In this document: positions 27,093 to 35,727 of the stretch, in pieces | How the letters are laid out: every line of letters starts with the position of its first letter | Numbering within the stretch: position 1 is the first letter of the stretch | DNA from: Bordetella genomosp. 9 | GTDB lineage: Bacteria; Pseudomonadota; Gammaproteobacteria; Burkholderiales; Burkholderiaceae_B | NCBI RefSeq assembly: GCF_002119725.1 | Contig: NZ_CP021109.1 | Coordinates: 3,782,001 to 3,846,000, forward strand | Reading direction: 5' to 3' | DNA: 64,000 bases | The notes under the pieces: generated by a model | The model's database searches: none | What the model saw: only the letters and a program-made list of their open reading frames with translations | What the model was told of the DNA's origin: nothing | Made by a program: the position numbers and the translations under genes

Positions 27093-28145
27093 TCATGGCT
27101 TGCCTGCCGACCACAGCTCGGCCTCCAGCAGGGCGGGGTCGTTTTCGATGATGCCGTTGCGGTGCGACAGCCGTGCGCCATCCTGGATCGCTCGATGAAA
27201 GCGCGTGCGTTCGAAGCGGGCGTCGCGCAGGTCGGCATCGCGCAGGTCGGCGGTGGAGAAATCGGCGTCCGCCAGGCTGGCGCCGCGCAGGTCGGCACGC
27301 GCGCAGCGGGCCCGGTGAAAGACGCACAGATTCAGGCTGGCCGATGCAAAGACGGCCTCCTCCAGACTGGCGTCGGCCCAGATGGCGCCATCGAAATGCG
27401 CGCCCCGCAGCGTGGCCTTGGTCAGGTCCGCCTCCGGAAACAGGCACTGGGGGCCCGAAGCCGCGTCGAACGCCGCGCCGCGCAGGGACGCCCCCTTGAA
27501 ATTGGCCTGCCGCAGGTTGGCGCGGCTGAAATCGGCGCCGTCCAGCTTGCTGTCGGTGAACTGGCACAGCACGAACGGCTGGCCGGCGAAGCGATGTCCG
27601 GTCATGTCGCACTCGATGAACATGACGCTTTCGCAGGCAGTGCCGGCGAAGCTTGCGGTTCGCAGGTCCAGGCGATGGAAGGTCACGAAGGACAGCGCCG
27701 TGCCGCCGAAGTCGGCCTGCTCCAGGACGGTCTGCGAGAACACGGCGCGGTCGATGCGTTGCGTGCGCAGCACGGCGCCGCGCAGCGTGACCGCATGGAA
27801 GCTGGCATGGTCGATGACCGCGTCCGCGAAACGCGCGCCCGACCAGTCCGACTCACCGCTCATGAGCGCGCGCGCCGAAACGCCGTTCAGATTGACGTTC
27901 TGCACGCTGCAGCGCACGATGCGCGCCTCTTCCAGCCTGGCCGCGTTCAGGTCCGCGCCGTCGAAGCGGCAATGGGTGAACTGGCTGTCGTCCAGACGGC
28001 AGCCAGCCAGGCGCGCGCCGCTGAAATCCACTTCGTCGAAGAAGCCGCCGGCCAGGTCCAGGCCGCTCAGGTCGGCGCCACGCAGGTCGGCGTTCTCCAC
28101 GGGCTCGCCGTGACGCACTTTGTCCAACAGGGTGCCGATGTTCAT
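27093..28145 (-). CDS. Pentapeptide-repeat protein of the vgrG cassette
   Basis: 350 residues built almost entirely of A(D/N)LxX quintets from about residue 18 to 325 (ENADLRGADLSGLDLAGG; ADLRDADLRDARFERT), predicting a right-handed quadrilateral beta-helix. No signal peptide, membrane span or catalytic motif is visible. The start codon overlaps the stop of the DUF2169-pentapeptide gene (ATGA). Role unknown; context points to spike assembly, cargo loading or an effector-like function. Confidence 0.9.
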   Translation of the reverse strand: MNIGTLLDKVRHGEPVENADLRGADLSGLDLAGGFFDEVDFSGARLAGCRLDDSQFTHCRFDGADLNAARLEEARIVRCSVQNVNLNGVSARALMSGESDWSGARFADAVIDHASFHAVTLRGAVLRTQRIDRAVFSQTVLEQADFGGTALSFVTFHRLDLRTASFAGTACESVMFIECDMTGHRFAGQPFVLCQFTDSKLDGADFSRANLRQANFKGASLRGAAFDAASGPQCLFPEADLTKATLRGAHFDGAIWADASLEEAVFASASLNLCVFHRARCARADLRGASLADADFSTADLRDADLRDARFERTRFHRAIQDGARLSHRNGIIENDPALLEAELWSAGKP

Positions 28146-30727
28146 GCCGTGGGTTCCGCGCGATACAGGGGATAGCGCTTGGCGCCTTTCGTATAGGCGC
28201 CGCGCAGGGATGTGGTGGCGTCCATGCGGGCCATGGCCACGTCGGCGCGAAACAGATTGGCTTCATCCAGGCAGGTCCCGAGCAGGATGGACTTGGGAAG
28301 CACGGTTTCGATCAGCCGCGCGCCCCGCAGGGAGGCGTCACGCAGGTCGGCGCGCACGAACAGGCTGCGCGGCGCCTCGGCATGGGACAGGTCCGCGCCG
28401 TGCAGGCGGCATTCGGAAAAGTCCGCCGCTTCCAGACGCGCGCCGGAGAGATCCGCCCGGTCCAGGACCGCGCCGCGCAGGCTGCTGTGACGGATGCGCG
28501 CCCCGGCAAAGCAGGCATCCGACAGATCCGCGCCGCCAGCGAAGGCGCAGCCTTCCAGGTCCGCGCCCGCGAACTGCTTGGCGCCGGCGAACGCGCATTG
28601 CGTGAAGCCGGCCCGCGTCATGCGCGCCCCCGCGAAATCGCAATCCTGCACGGCGGTTTCCATCATTACGCACTGGTCGAAGCGCGCACCCGCGAAGCGG
28701 CAGCGTTCCAGGATCGTTCGCATGGCGGTCCATTGCGTCAACGAGGCTTCGCCGAAATCGCAGCCGCGGAACAGCGCGCGCGACGCGGCGCCGCCGTCGA
28801 TGCGCACGCCGCGCGCATCGCAGCCGTCGAACACCGCCTCATCGACGCGCGCCTGGCTCAGGTCCGCGCCGCGCAGATCGGTGGCGCCGCAGCGCACGCC
28901 GCCCAGATTCGCGCGCACGAAACTGGCCTCGCGCGCCGAGGCGCCATCCAGGCGCGCGGCGGCGAGCACGGCTTCGCCGAAGTCGCACTGGTCCAGGCAG
29001 GCGCCGGACAGATCGGCCCCCGCCAGGATCGCGCCGCGGAAATCCATGCCGCGCAGATCCATGCCGGAAAGATCCGCGCCGGCAAGATGCAAACCCCTGG
29101 CGTCGCGCGTGGCGCGGGCGCGCGCCTGCAGGCTGGCGCGCGTGCGCCGGGCGCGATGCGGCGGCATGGGCGGCGGCGCCAGGTACTGGCCGGCGTGCAG
29201 CATGCCCTGGCGTGCCATGGCGTCCCATTTCGCGCCGCCCGCCTCGGCCGCCCAGGGCTGCGCCTGCGCCTGGCGCAACTGCCGGCGCAGCGCGGCGAAA
29301 TCGAAGGGGGGCGCCGGCGTGCCGGCGTCCTGGGCGCGCAACGCTTTCATGTCGACGCCCGCGACGGCTGCCAGATCGTCCAGGCCGGCCTGGGCATACG
29401 CGGCGGCCGTCACGCCTTCGCCGCGGCGCGCCTGCGCCATTTCCATTTCCATGCGTTCGATGCGGTCCGGCAGATCGGCCAGGGATGGCGGCGGTTCCTC
29501 CGGCGGCAAGGGCGCCAGGTAGCGGTCGGGATCCAGGCCCTGCGCCACCAGGTCCGCGCGGGCGGCGGCATGGCGCCGCTCGGCGCCCTTGCGCAGATTG
29601 CGGCGCGACGGCCGATCGGCCTCGCTGCGGCCCTCGCCGTCCAGCCATGGATCGCACAGGCCGGCGGGCACCAGATCGGCGTTCACCATGGCGTGCAGGG
29701 CGCCGCGCCCGGGATCCAGGCGGCGCGCGAGCACCGATTCGTAATGCGCCGTGGCCCGCGGCTGTCCCGCGCATTCGAGCGCGGGCATGATCAAACGGAT
29801 ATCGGCCGCATCGTCCTCCTGCAACGGCATACGGCCATGCCAGATCAGGACCACGCAATCGCGATGCGGAAAGAACCATGCGGTGGAAAGGCCCAGGCCA
29901 ATCTCTTCCAGGCCGGCGCCATCGGCGGACCGGCTGGCGAAGCAGCGCGCGCGCCAATCGGGCAGCCGGCCGCGCAGGACCTGGCGCTCGGGGTGCATGT
30001 TCCAGACCTCGTAGGCCGCACCGGCCAGCACCGCCTCGGGGCGCGCCGCGCGCTGGTCTTCGGGCGCGGCGTTGAAATAGCGGGGGTCCATGTCCGGCGC
30101 AAATCCGGGGAAGTCGTTCTCCAGCCATTCCTGGTCGTAGCGGCTGCCCATGTGCCGCGCGCGTTGCGGCCAGTCCATGCCGTAGGGGCCATAGCCGGCC
30201 GGCGCGGGACGTTGCGACGCGCCGGACAACCGCGCATCGGGCGACTCGATATTCGGCACCCGGCGCACGCGCACGCCGTTGACCATTTCATCGGCCGCGC
30301 CGATACCCAAAGGGTTCTCCGGGACGCCGGGGCCGCCGTAGGCGCGGCTCCAGTCCAGCCGCATCGCATCGAAGGGGCGGGGCGCGTCCGGTCGCCCATC
30401 GAGCCAATAGCGGTCGCCGAAAACCAGCAGCGCCTTGTCGGCGATGCCTTCCACTTTCAAACGCACCGCGCACGATGTGCGGTCCTTCTGATGAGCGGTA
30501 TACGCGTAGCCGGTGGCCAGTACTTCCGGATACGGTTTGGGCATGCCGATATCCAGCAGGCCGCCCGTCTCTTCGCCGGCGAGTTTCCACAGCGCCTGTT
30601 CGGGTAGCAGGCGCGGCGCATCGCCCAGCCGCGCCAGCGCCAGCACGGCCACGCCCAGATGGTCCTGGCGCTGCCAGCGGTAGGGCCGGGTCAGCACGCT
30701 GAGCCGCAGCGGCTTGATCGTCTTCAT
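28142..30727 (-). CDS. DUF2169 domain fused to pentapeptide repeats
   Basis: 861 residues. The N-terminal part (about 1-320) matches DUF2169, a T6SS adaptor/chaperone domain: MKTIKPLRLSVLTRPYRWQ, LDWSRAYGGPGVPENPLG, and a WNMHPERQVLRG segment. A linker rich in Arg, Ala and Pro follows, then pentapeptide repeats from about 555 to 850 (ADLSGMDLRGMDFRGAILAG). In Agrobacterium a DUF2169 protein links a DUF4150 effector to VgrG. The ATG at 30727 overlaps the preceding gene's stop (ATGA). Confidence 0.9.
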   Translation of the reverse strand: MKTIKPLRLSVLTRPYRWQRQDHLGVAVLALARLGDAPRLLPEQALWKLAGEETGGLLDIGMPKPYPEVLATGYAYTAHQKDRTSCAVRLKVEGIADKALLVFGDRYWLDGRPDAPRPFDAMRLDWSRAYGGPGVPENPLGIGAADEMVNGVRVRRVPNIESPDARLSGASQRPAPAGYGPYGMDWPQRARHMGSRYDQEWLENDFPGFAPDMDPRYFNAAPEDQRAARPEAVLAGAAYEVWNMHPERQVLRGRLPDWRARCFASRSADGAGLEEIGLGLSTAWFFPHRDCVVLIWHGRMPLQEDDAADIRLIMPALECAGQPRATAHYESVLARRLDPGRGALHAMVNADLVPAGLCDPWLDGEGRSEADRPSRRNLRKGAERRHAAARADLVAQGLDPDRYLAPLPPEEPPPSLADLPDRIERMEMEMAQARRGEGVTAAAYAQAGLDDLAAVAGVDMKALRAQDAGTPAPPFDFAALRRQLRQAQAQPWAAEAGGAKWDAMARQGMLHAGQYLAPPPMPPHRARRTRASLQARARATRDARGLHLAGADLSGMDLRGMDFRGAILAGADLSGACLDQCDFGEAVLAAARLDGASAREASFVRANLGGVRCGATDLRGADLSQARVDEAVFDGCDARGVRIDGGAASRALFRGCDFGEASLTQWTAMRTILERCRFAGARFDQCVMMETAVQDCDFAGARMTRAGFTQCAFAGAKQFAGADLEGCAFAGGADLSDACFAGARIRHSSLRGAVLDRADLSGARLEAADFSECRLHGADLSHAEAPRSLFVRADLRDASLRGARLIETVLPKSILLGTCLDEANLFRADVAMARMDATTSLRGAYTKGAKRYPLYRAEPTA

Positions 30728-31131
30728 TCGGTGCGCTGCGCGATGGCGACGTCCCGCGTGGCCGGGTCCACGCGCACCTGGATGGTCCGGCCTTCGGTGA
30801 AGTCCGCCAGCCGCACGGGCGACAGCGGCACCCGCACCGTGGCATCGAAATCCGGCACTACCGTATCGCCCTGCACGTGCAGCGCCAGCTCGATGACGAA
30901 GGACTTGACCGCCCCCATGCGGATGCCGGTATCGGTGGTGCGCAGGACGATGGCGCTGTACGGACGCCCTGTCTGCCGCACCTCGTTCTGCCGCGCCGCG
31001 ACGGCGTTGTCCTGCGCACGCCGCCGCAATTCCGCGCGCAGATGCCAGCCGGCCTGCAGCAGCGACAGCAGCACGATGGCGGCGATCACCCAGGTCCAGC
31101 CGGACCAGTTCCAATCGGGAAACGACGCCAT
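30724..31131 (-). CDS. Small membrane-anchored protein in the vgrG operon
   Basis: 135 residues starting at an ATG that overlaps the vgrG stop (TGATG). One membrane span about residues 12-30 (TWVIAAIVLLSLLQAGW) is followed by a basic stretch (RAELRRRAQ) and a soluble beta-rich domain ending IQVRVDPATRDVAIAQ. The start 15 bases upstream (MEHTV) is possible but less well coupled. I do not recognise a named family. Its place between vgrG and the DUF2169 gene suggests a role with this spike or its cargo. Confidence 0.78.
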   Translation of the reverse strand: MASFPDWNWSGWTWVIAAIVLLSLLQAGWHLRAELRRRAQDNAVAARQNEVRQTGRPYSAIVLRTTDTGIRMGAVKSFVIELALHVQGDTVVPDFDATVRVPLSPVRLADFTEGRTIQVRVDPATRDVAIAQRTE

Positions 31132-33515
31132 CACAGTATGCTCCACAGCCCCTGCATGGACGTCCTCAGGCCGACCTGTTCCGCCTTGATGGCGTCAAAA
31201 GCAAAGCTCTGCCCCGACGTGCGATAGGACGTGAAGGCGCCGATGTTGCTGATGGCTGAATAATTCGTGAACGAGACGTTGATCATGACCGTGGTCCGGT
31301 ACAAGGCCAGGCGCCAGCCGCCGAACTCCGCCTTCATCCCCGAAATGTTCAGGCCATAGGGGGTGGTGGTGAACCATTGGCCGTGCGCCAGGTTCTTTAC
31401 CTGCGGTGCATCGAGCACGATGTTGGCGGGCGTCTTCAGCGTGATGTCGGATTGCGCCTGCAGGTCGATCGCGTCGCCGCTGGACTGGACCAGCACCTTG
31501 GCCTTGGCCTTCAGGTCCATGGCATCGCCCGTGGACTCCACCAGTACCTTTTGAGGCGCGGTGGCGTCCAGCGCGTCGCTGACCGACTGCACCGTCACCT
31601 TTCCCTTGGCCTTGGCCGTCCACGCGCCGGCCTGCACGTCGTGCAGGGAGTCGCCGCTTTCGACCTTGATCGTTTCGCCGGACTTCAGCGTCTCATCGAA
31701 GGCGCCCTGGATGCTGCGGGTTTCGCCGCCCGCCGCGACGGTGGTCTTCAGGCCGTTGTCGAACTTCTCGTCCATCAGGCCGCCTTCCACGTGCACCGTC
31801 CGTGAGGACTTGACGGTGTAGTCCTCGTGGCCCGTGATTTCAACCGTGCGCGTGTCGCCCACCGTCAGCTTGTCGGTGCCGGTAACTTGGATATCGCGGT
31901 TGCACAGCACGCGCTTCACGTCGTTGCCGCCGATCACGGTGGTGCGATGGCCGTCCGTGTTGTGAAACTCGTCGCACTCCACTTCGGTGTGCATATTGCG
32001 CTCGGCGTGCAGCCAGATGCGCTCGGCCCCGGGCCGGTCTTCGAACATGAGCGCATTGGCGGTGGCCGGCGTGCCGTTCTTGGAACGGCTGAGGAAGCCG
32101 CTTTGCGTGGCGTTGTCCGGCAGATCCCAGGGCGGCAGATTGTTGGCGTTGTAGACCCGGCCGATGATGATGGGCCGGTCCGGCTGGCCGCCGATGAAGT
32201 CGACCACCACCTCGTCATTGACGCGCGGCAGCTGGATGCCGCCGAAGCCGCCGCCCGCCCAGGGGCTGGACACGCGCACCCAGCAGGAGCTGTTCTCGTC
32301 CTTCTGCCCATAGCGGTCCCAATGGAACTGCACTTTCACGCGTCCCATTTTGTCCGTCCAGATCTCCTCGCCCTGCTTGCCGACCACGGTGGCGGTCTGC
32401 GGTCCGTGGGTGCGCGGAATCGGCGTGACGCGCGGGGCGCGGAACTGGACGCTGGACGGCAGGACGACGAAGTCGACGTCGAAGGTGGCCGGCTCGCCGG
32501 TGCCGCTGGTATAGCCGGATTCGCGCGCGCGGTAGTAGGTGCTGACGACCAGGTACTCTCGGTTCTCGGCCTGCCGCGGATGGTTGGCCAACGTGAAGAG
32601 ATGGCCGGTGGCCACACCGCGCGCATTGCAGGATCCGCGGCCCTGTTCGCGCTGGCATTGCAACGCTTCCAGCCGCACGCGCGTGTAGCGCTCGGCGTCC
32701 TCGGGACTGGTATAGCCGCCCTGCCACTCGAACATCTCCAGGTCGCCGTTGTCGTGCGGGCCGGGATTGTCGCGCCGGGCTTCCAGACTGGCCGCGGGTG
32801 TCAGGGGATGGTAGTCGGTGGTGGCGAAGGCGCCGGGGGTGATCTGCTCGGCCACCTCCCATTCGTAGATGTAGTCCTCGCGCGGGACCGTATTGCGGTC
32901 CGGCCCGTAATACACGATGCGCGCGTAGCCCGGCACGGGTTCGTGCTGCGTGATGTCGTCCGTGAGCACCAGGATGTGCCTGCCCTTCTCGTGCCGGAAC
33001 CAGTAATAGATGCCTTCGTGCTCCATCAGCCGGCTGATGAAGGCGAAGTCCGTTTCCTGGTACTGGACGCAGTATTCCCAATTGCGATAGCGATCGACCA
33101 GCTTGAACTCGACGGGATACCGGTAGTCCTTGAGCACTTCGCGGATCACGTCCGGCACGCTTTTGTTCTGGAAGATCTTGTTGTCGGAGGTCTGCGTCAG
33201 GTACCACAGCCAGGGCCGCAGCGTGGCGCGGTAGACGTAAAAGCGCGCGCTGGCCGGATCGCGCCCCACCAGCACGCAGCGCGTGATTTCGCCGCTGAGG
33301 AAACGCGGCTCGGCCGACGTCTGGATCTCCAGGGTCATTGTTTTGCCGAGCAGGGCCTTCATATCGATGGCGTACGACTCCGCCACCAGGTCCACTTCGA
33401 ACTCGAACAGCTGGGATAGCGATTCCGCGCCATGCATGGCGCGGAACTGCAACTGGCCGGGCGGCAGGGGCGTGTGCGCCGTGATGATCCGATCGCTGCT
33501 CACCATGCGGTCCAT
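31131..33515 (-). CDS. vgrG: T6SS spike protein VgrG (TssI) with C-terminal extension
   Basis: 794 residues. gp27-like region at the N-terminus (about 10-380), OB-fold gp5-like part (about 400-500; WTDKMGRVKVQFHWDRYG, SPWAGGGFGGIQLPRVNDEVVVDF), then gp5-type beta-helical repeats (VTGTDKLTVGDTRTVEI and later VLVESTGDAMDLKAKAK units). The last roughly 87 residues (from LAHGQW) do not follow the repeat and form an extension with no recognised toxin motif. ATG 33515 has AAGGAG five bases upstream; the longer frame was rejected. First gene of the minus-strand spike cassette. Confidence 0.96.
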   Translation of the reverse strand: MDRMVSSDRIITAHTPLPPGQLQFRAMHGAESLSQLFEFEVDLVAESYAIDMKALLGKTMTLEIQTSAEPRFLSGEITRCVLVGRDPASARFYVYRATLRPWLWYLTQTSDNKIFQNKSVPDVIREVLKDYRYPVEFKLVDRYRNWEYCVQYQETDFAFISRLMEHEGIYYWFRHEKGRHILVLTDDITQHEPVPGYARIVYYGPDRNTVPREDYIYEWEVAEQITPGAFATTDYHPLTPAASLEARRDNPGPHDNGDLEMFEWQGGYTSPEDAERYTRVRLEALQCQREQGRGSCNARGVATGHLFTLANHPRQAENREYLVVSTYYRARESGYTSGTGEPATFDVDFVVLPSSVQFRAPRVTPIPRTHGPQTATVVGKQGEEIWTDKMGRVKVQFHWDRYGQKDENSSCWVRVSSPWAGGGFGGIQLPRVNDEVVVDFIGGQPDRPIIIGRVYNANNLPPWDLPDNATQSGFLSRSKNGTPATANALMFEDRPGAERIWLHAERNMHTEVECDEFHNTDGHRTTVIGGNDVKRVLCNRDIQVTGTDKLTVGDTRTVEITGHEDYTVKSSRTVHVEGGLMDEKFDNGLKTTVAAGGETRSIQGAFDETLKSGETIKVESGDSLHDVQAGAWTAKAKGKVTVQSVSDALDATAPQKVLVESTGDAMDLKAKAKVLVQSSGDAIDLQAQSDITLKTPANIVLDAPQVKNLAHGQWFTTTPYGLNISGMKAEFGGWRLALYRTTVMINVSFTNYSAISNIGAFTSYRTSGQSFAFDAIKAEQVGLRTSMQGLWSIL

Positions 33516-34042
33516 CTCGTCTCCTTCCGGGAAGACTTCCGTCCGCGGATGCCGCATTCCTGCGATGCGCCGCGTGGACGTCTTGTGTTCAATGAATCGC
33601 CGCACCCATCGCTGCCCGATGCGCGAGATCGGCGATTCTAAACACCATGCCAGACAGCGAGAAGTCGGCTCACAAGCATTTGTCTTTCTTACTTATTTGA
33701 AATGGCTGGAAACTTCTAAATGTGAAGCGCCGTAAAAATCAAAATACAGGTTCGTTGCACGGCATTGTCCGCATCCCCATACCAAGCCGCTATCTACGTA
33801 AGTTCCATTACAAGACGTCAATTTTCGGGCGTGAAAATTGTTCTAAATCTTTCTGGACTGTTAGCCAAACGTAAGAAAAAACAAAGCCTGTGAGTTGCAA
33901 TAGTCAGACTAATCCGAGTGCATAGAATGCGCATTCCGTGAACGAGCAGCACGGGCGGAAAAGATCCGAATGGACGTCCGTTCATAACGCGGCAACGCCA
34001 AGGCGAGGCAACGGCCCCGCGGGCAACGCCCGGAAGAACACC
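33516..34042. other. AT-rich divergent spacer between vgrG and tssA
   Basis: The longest stretch without a gene, and clearly richer in A and T than its surroundings from about 33640 to 33930. It must hold the promoters of both T6SS operons. On the minus strand TTGATT (33737-33742) and TAGAAG (33713-33718) at 18 bp are a candidate for vgrG. On the plus strand TAGAAT (33923-33928) is a possible -10 for tssA without a good -35. No sigma-54 motif was recognised. Confidence 0.5.
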
Positions 34043-35125
34043 ATGGAATTCGCCGAAATACTGAGTACGCTCGACCCTCGGCTGCCATGCGGAGAGGACC
34101 TGGAATACGACCCGGACTTTCTGCAGTTGCAGCAGGCGGCGGCGGAGCGCGGGGAGCAGCAGTTCGGGACAACCATCATCCCGGCACAACCGCCCGATTG
34201 GCGCGAGGTCGAAAAACAGGCGCTTGCGCTGCTGGAGCGCACGCGCGACATCCGCGTGATCAGCCACCTGACCCGCGCGTGGACGGAGATACGCGGCCTG
34301 CCCGGCTATGCGGACGGCCTGACCCTGTGCGCGGACGCTTTGGAGCGCTATTGGGATGCGGTGCACCCAAGGCTCGACAGCGTGGGCGAAGACGACCCCT
34401 TGCCGCGCATCAATGCGCTGGCCTCGCTGGGCGAAGTGCAGGGCTGCGCGCGCAGCGCGCGCTCGGCGCGCCTGATCGACGGCGTGCATGGACATCTGAC
34501 GCTGCGCGAAGCCGAAGCCATCCTGGACGGCAGCCGCGCGCAGAACGACGCGTATCCGGGCGGACGCGCGCGCCTGGTGGAACACCTGCGCCAGGGATGG
34601 ACCGCGCGCGACCCGCATCTGGGCGCGCTGCTGGCCGCGGCGGCCGCGCTGCGCCGCATACAGACGCTGGTCGCGGAACGGCTGGGGCGCGAATGGATGC
34701 CGGACTACACGGCGATCCTGCGCGCGCTGGATATCGTCGCGGCGTCCTTCCAGGACGCCGCCGGCGAAGGTGCGCCGGACAGGGACGCGCAGGGCGATAC
34801 GGACGCCGCCCATGCCGCCGCGGGAACATCCCCTTCCCTGGCCCATGACGGCGGCGCCTTCGCGGCGAGCGCGCAGACCGCGCCCGCCATGCGCTGGCAG
34901 GACGCGCAGATTCAGTCGCGCGACGATGCGTCGGCCATGCTGACCAAGGTCTGCGCCTACTTCGAAGTCCATGAGCCCGGCCATCCCGCGCCCTATCTGA
35001 TCCGGCGCGCGCAGCAGCTTATCCCGCTCAGTTTCCACGACATCATCCGCAACCTCGCGCCCCAGGGACTCGAACAGTTCGAGTCCTGGCTGCCCCGCGA
35101 CGCGGATGGCCGTCCCGCGCCCTGA
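34043..35125 (+). CDS. tssA: T6SS protein TssA
   Basis: Baseplate-binding sheath cap, 360 residues. The N-terminal ImpA domain is clear (PCGEDLEYDPDFLQLQQAA; RDIRVISHLTRAWTEIRGLPGYADGL; ERYWDAVHPRLD), and the C-terminal part has the short IQSRDDASAMLTKVCAYFEVHEPGHPAP segment typical of the ImpA-type subgroup. ATG 34043 was chosen because GGAAG precedes it and MEFAEILSTL is the family start; the upstream ATG at 33938 gives a basic tail unlike the family. First gene of the plus-strand T6SS operon. Confidence 0.94.
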   Translation: MEFAEILSTLDPRLPCGEDLEYDPDFLQLQQAAAERGEQQFGTTIIPAQPPDWREVEKQALALLERTRDIRVISHLTRAWTEIRGLPGYADGLTLCADALERYWDAVHPRLDSVGEDDPLPRINALASLGEVQGCARSARSARLIDGVHGHLTLREAEAILDGSRAQNDAYPGGRARLVEHLRQGWTARDPHLGALLAAAAALRRIQTLVAERLGREWMPDYTAILRALDIVAASFQDAAGEGAPDRDAQGDTDAAHAAAGTSPSLAHDGGAFAASAQTAPAMRWQDAQIQSRDDASAMLTKVCAYFEVHEPGHPAPYLIRRAQQLIPLSFHDIIRNLAPQGLEQFESWLPRDADGRPAP

Positions 35126-35154
35126 GGCCGGCAACCGCAAGACAGGAGACCCGC

Positions 35155-35709
35155 ATGGCAACCACACTGAAAGGCAGCGGCCAGAAATTCATCGCGCGCA
35201 ACCGCGCGCCGCGCGTGCAGATCGAGTACGACGTGGAAATCTACGGCGCCGAACGCAAGGTGCAGCTTCCCTTCGTCATGGGCGTGCTGGCCGACCTGGC
35301 CGGCCGATCGGATACGCCGCAGCCCGATATGGCGGAACGCAAGTTCCTGAACATCGACATCGACAACTTCGACGAGCGGATGAAATCCATCCGCCCGCGC
35401 GTGGCCTACCACGTTCCCAACACGCTCACCGGCGATGGCGAGCTGAACGTCGATATCACTTTCGAAAGCATCGACGACTTTTCTCCGGCCACGGTGGCGC
35501 GCAAGGTCGGGCCGCTGAACGAGCTGCTGAACGCCCGCACGCAACTGGCCAACCTGCTGACCTATATGGACGGCAAGACCGGCGCGGAGGAGCTCATCGG
35601 CAAGGTCCTGGCCGACCCCGCGCTGCTGAGCGCGCTGGCCGCCGCCCCCAAGCCGCAGGATGATGCGGCCGCGCCCGCCGTTGGCAGCCCGGACCCCGCC
35701 GCGAACTGA
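35155..35709 (+). CDS. tssB: T6SS contractile sheath small subunit TssB
   Basis: 184 residues. With TssC it forms the contractile sheath. Conserved features: NRAPRVQIEYDVE, LPFVMGVLADLAG, RKFLNIDIDNFDERM and ESIDDFSP. An AGGAG sequence lies before the ATG. Its C-terminal tail is Ala/Pro-rich. Followed directly by tssC. Confidence 0.97.
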   Translation: MATTLKGSGQKFIARNRAPRVQIEYDVEIYGAERKVQLPFVMGVLADLAGRSDTPQPDMAERKFLNIDIDNFDERMKSIRPRVAYHVPNTLTGDGELNVDITFESIDDFSPATVARKVGPLNELLNARTQLANLLTYMDGKTGAEELIGKVLADPALLSALAAAPKPQDDAAAPAVGSPDPAAN

Positions 35710-35727
35710 TAGACGATGGAGAACGCG

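Noticed and set aside
28382..30607. A 741-codon open frame on the plus strand opposite the DUF2169-pentapeptide gene
   Set aside because: It is antisense to a gene with clear domains, has low-complexity Arg/Ala/Gly composition, and open antisense frames are expected in high-GC DNA.
33938..34042. Longer TssA start at 33938
   Set aside because: The added 35 residues are basic and unlike TssA, and the ATG at 34043 has a ribosome-binding sequence.
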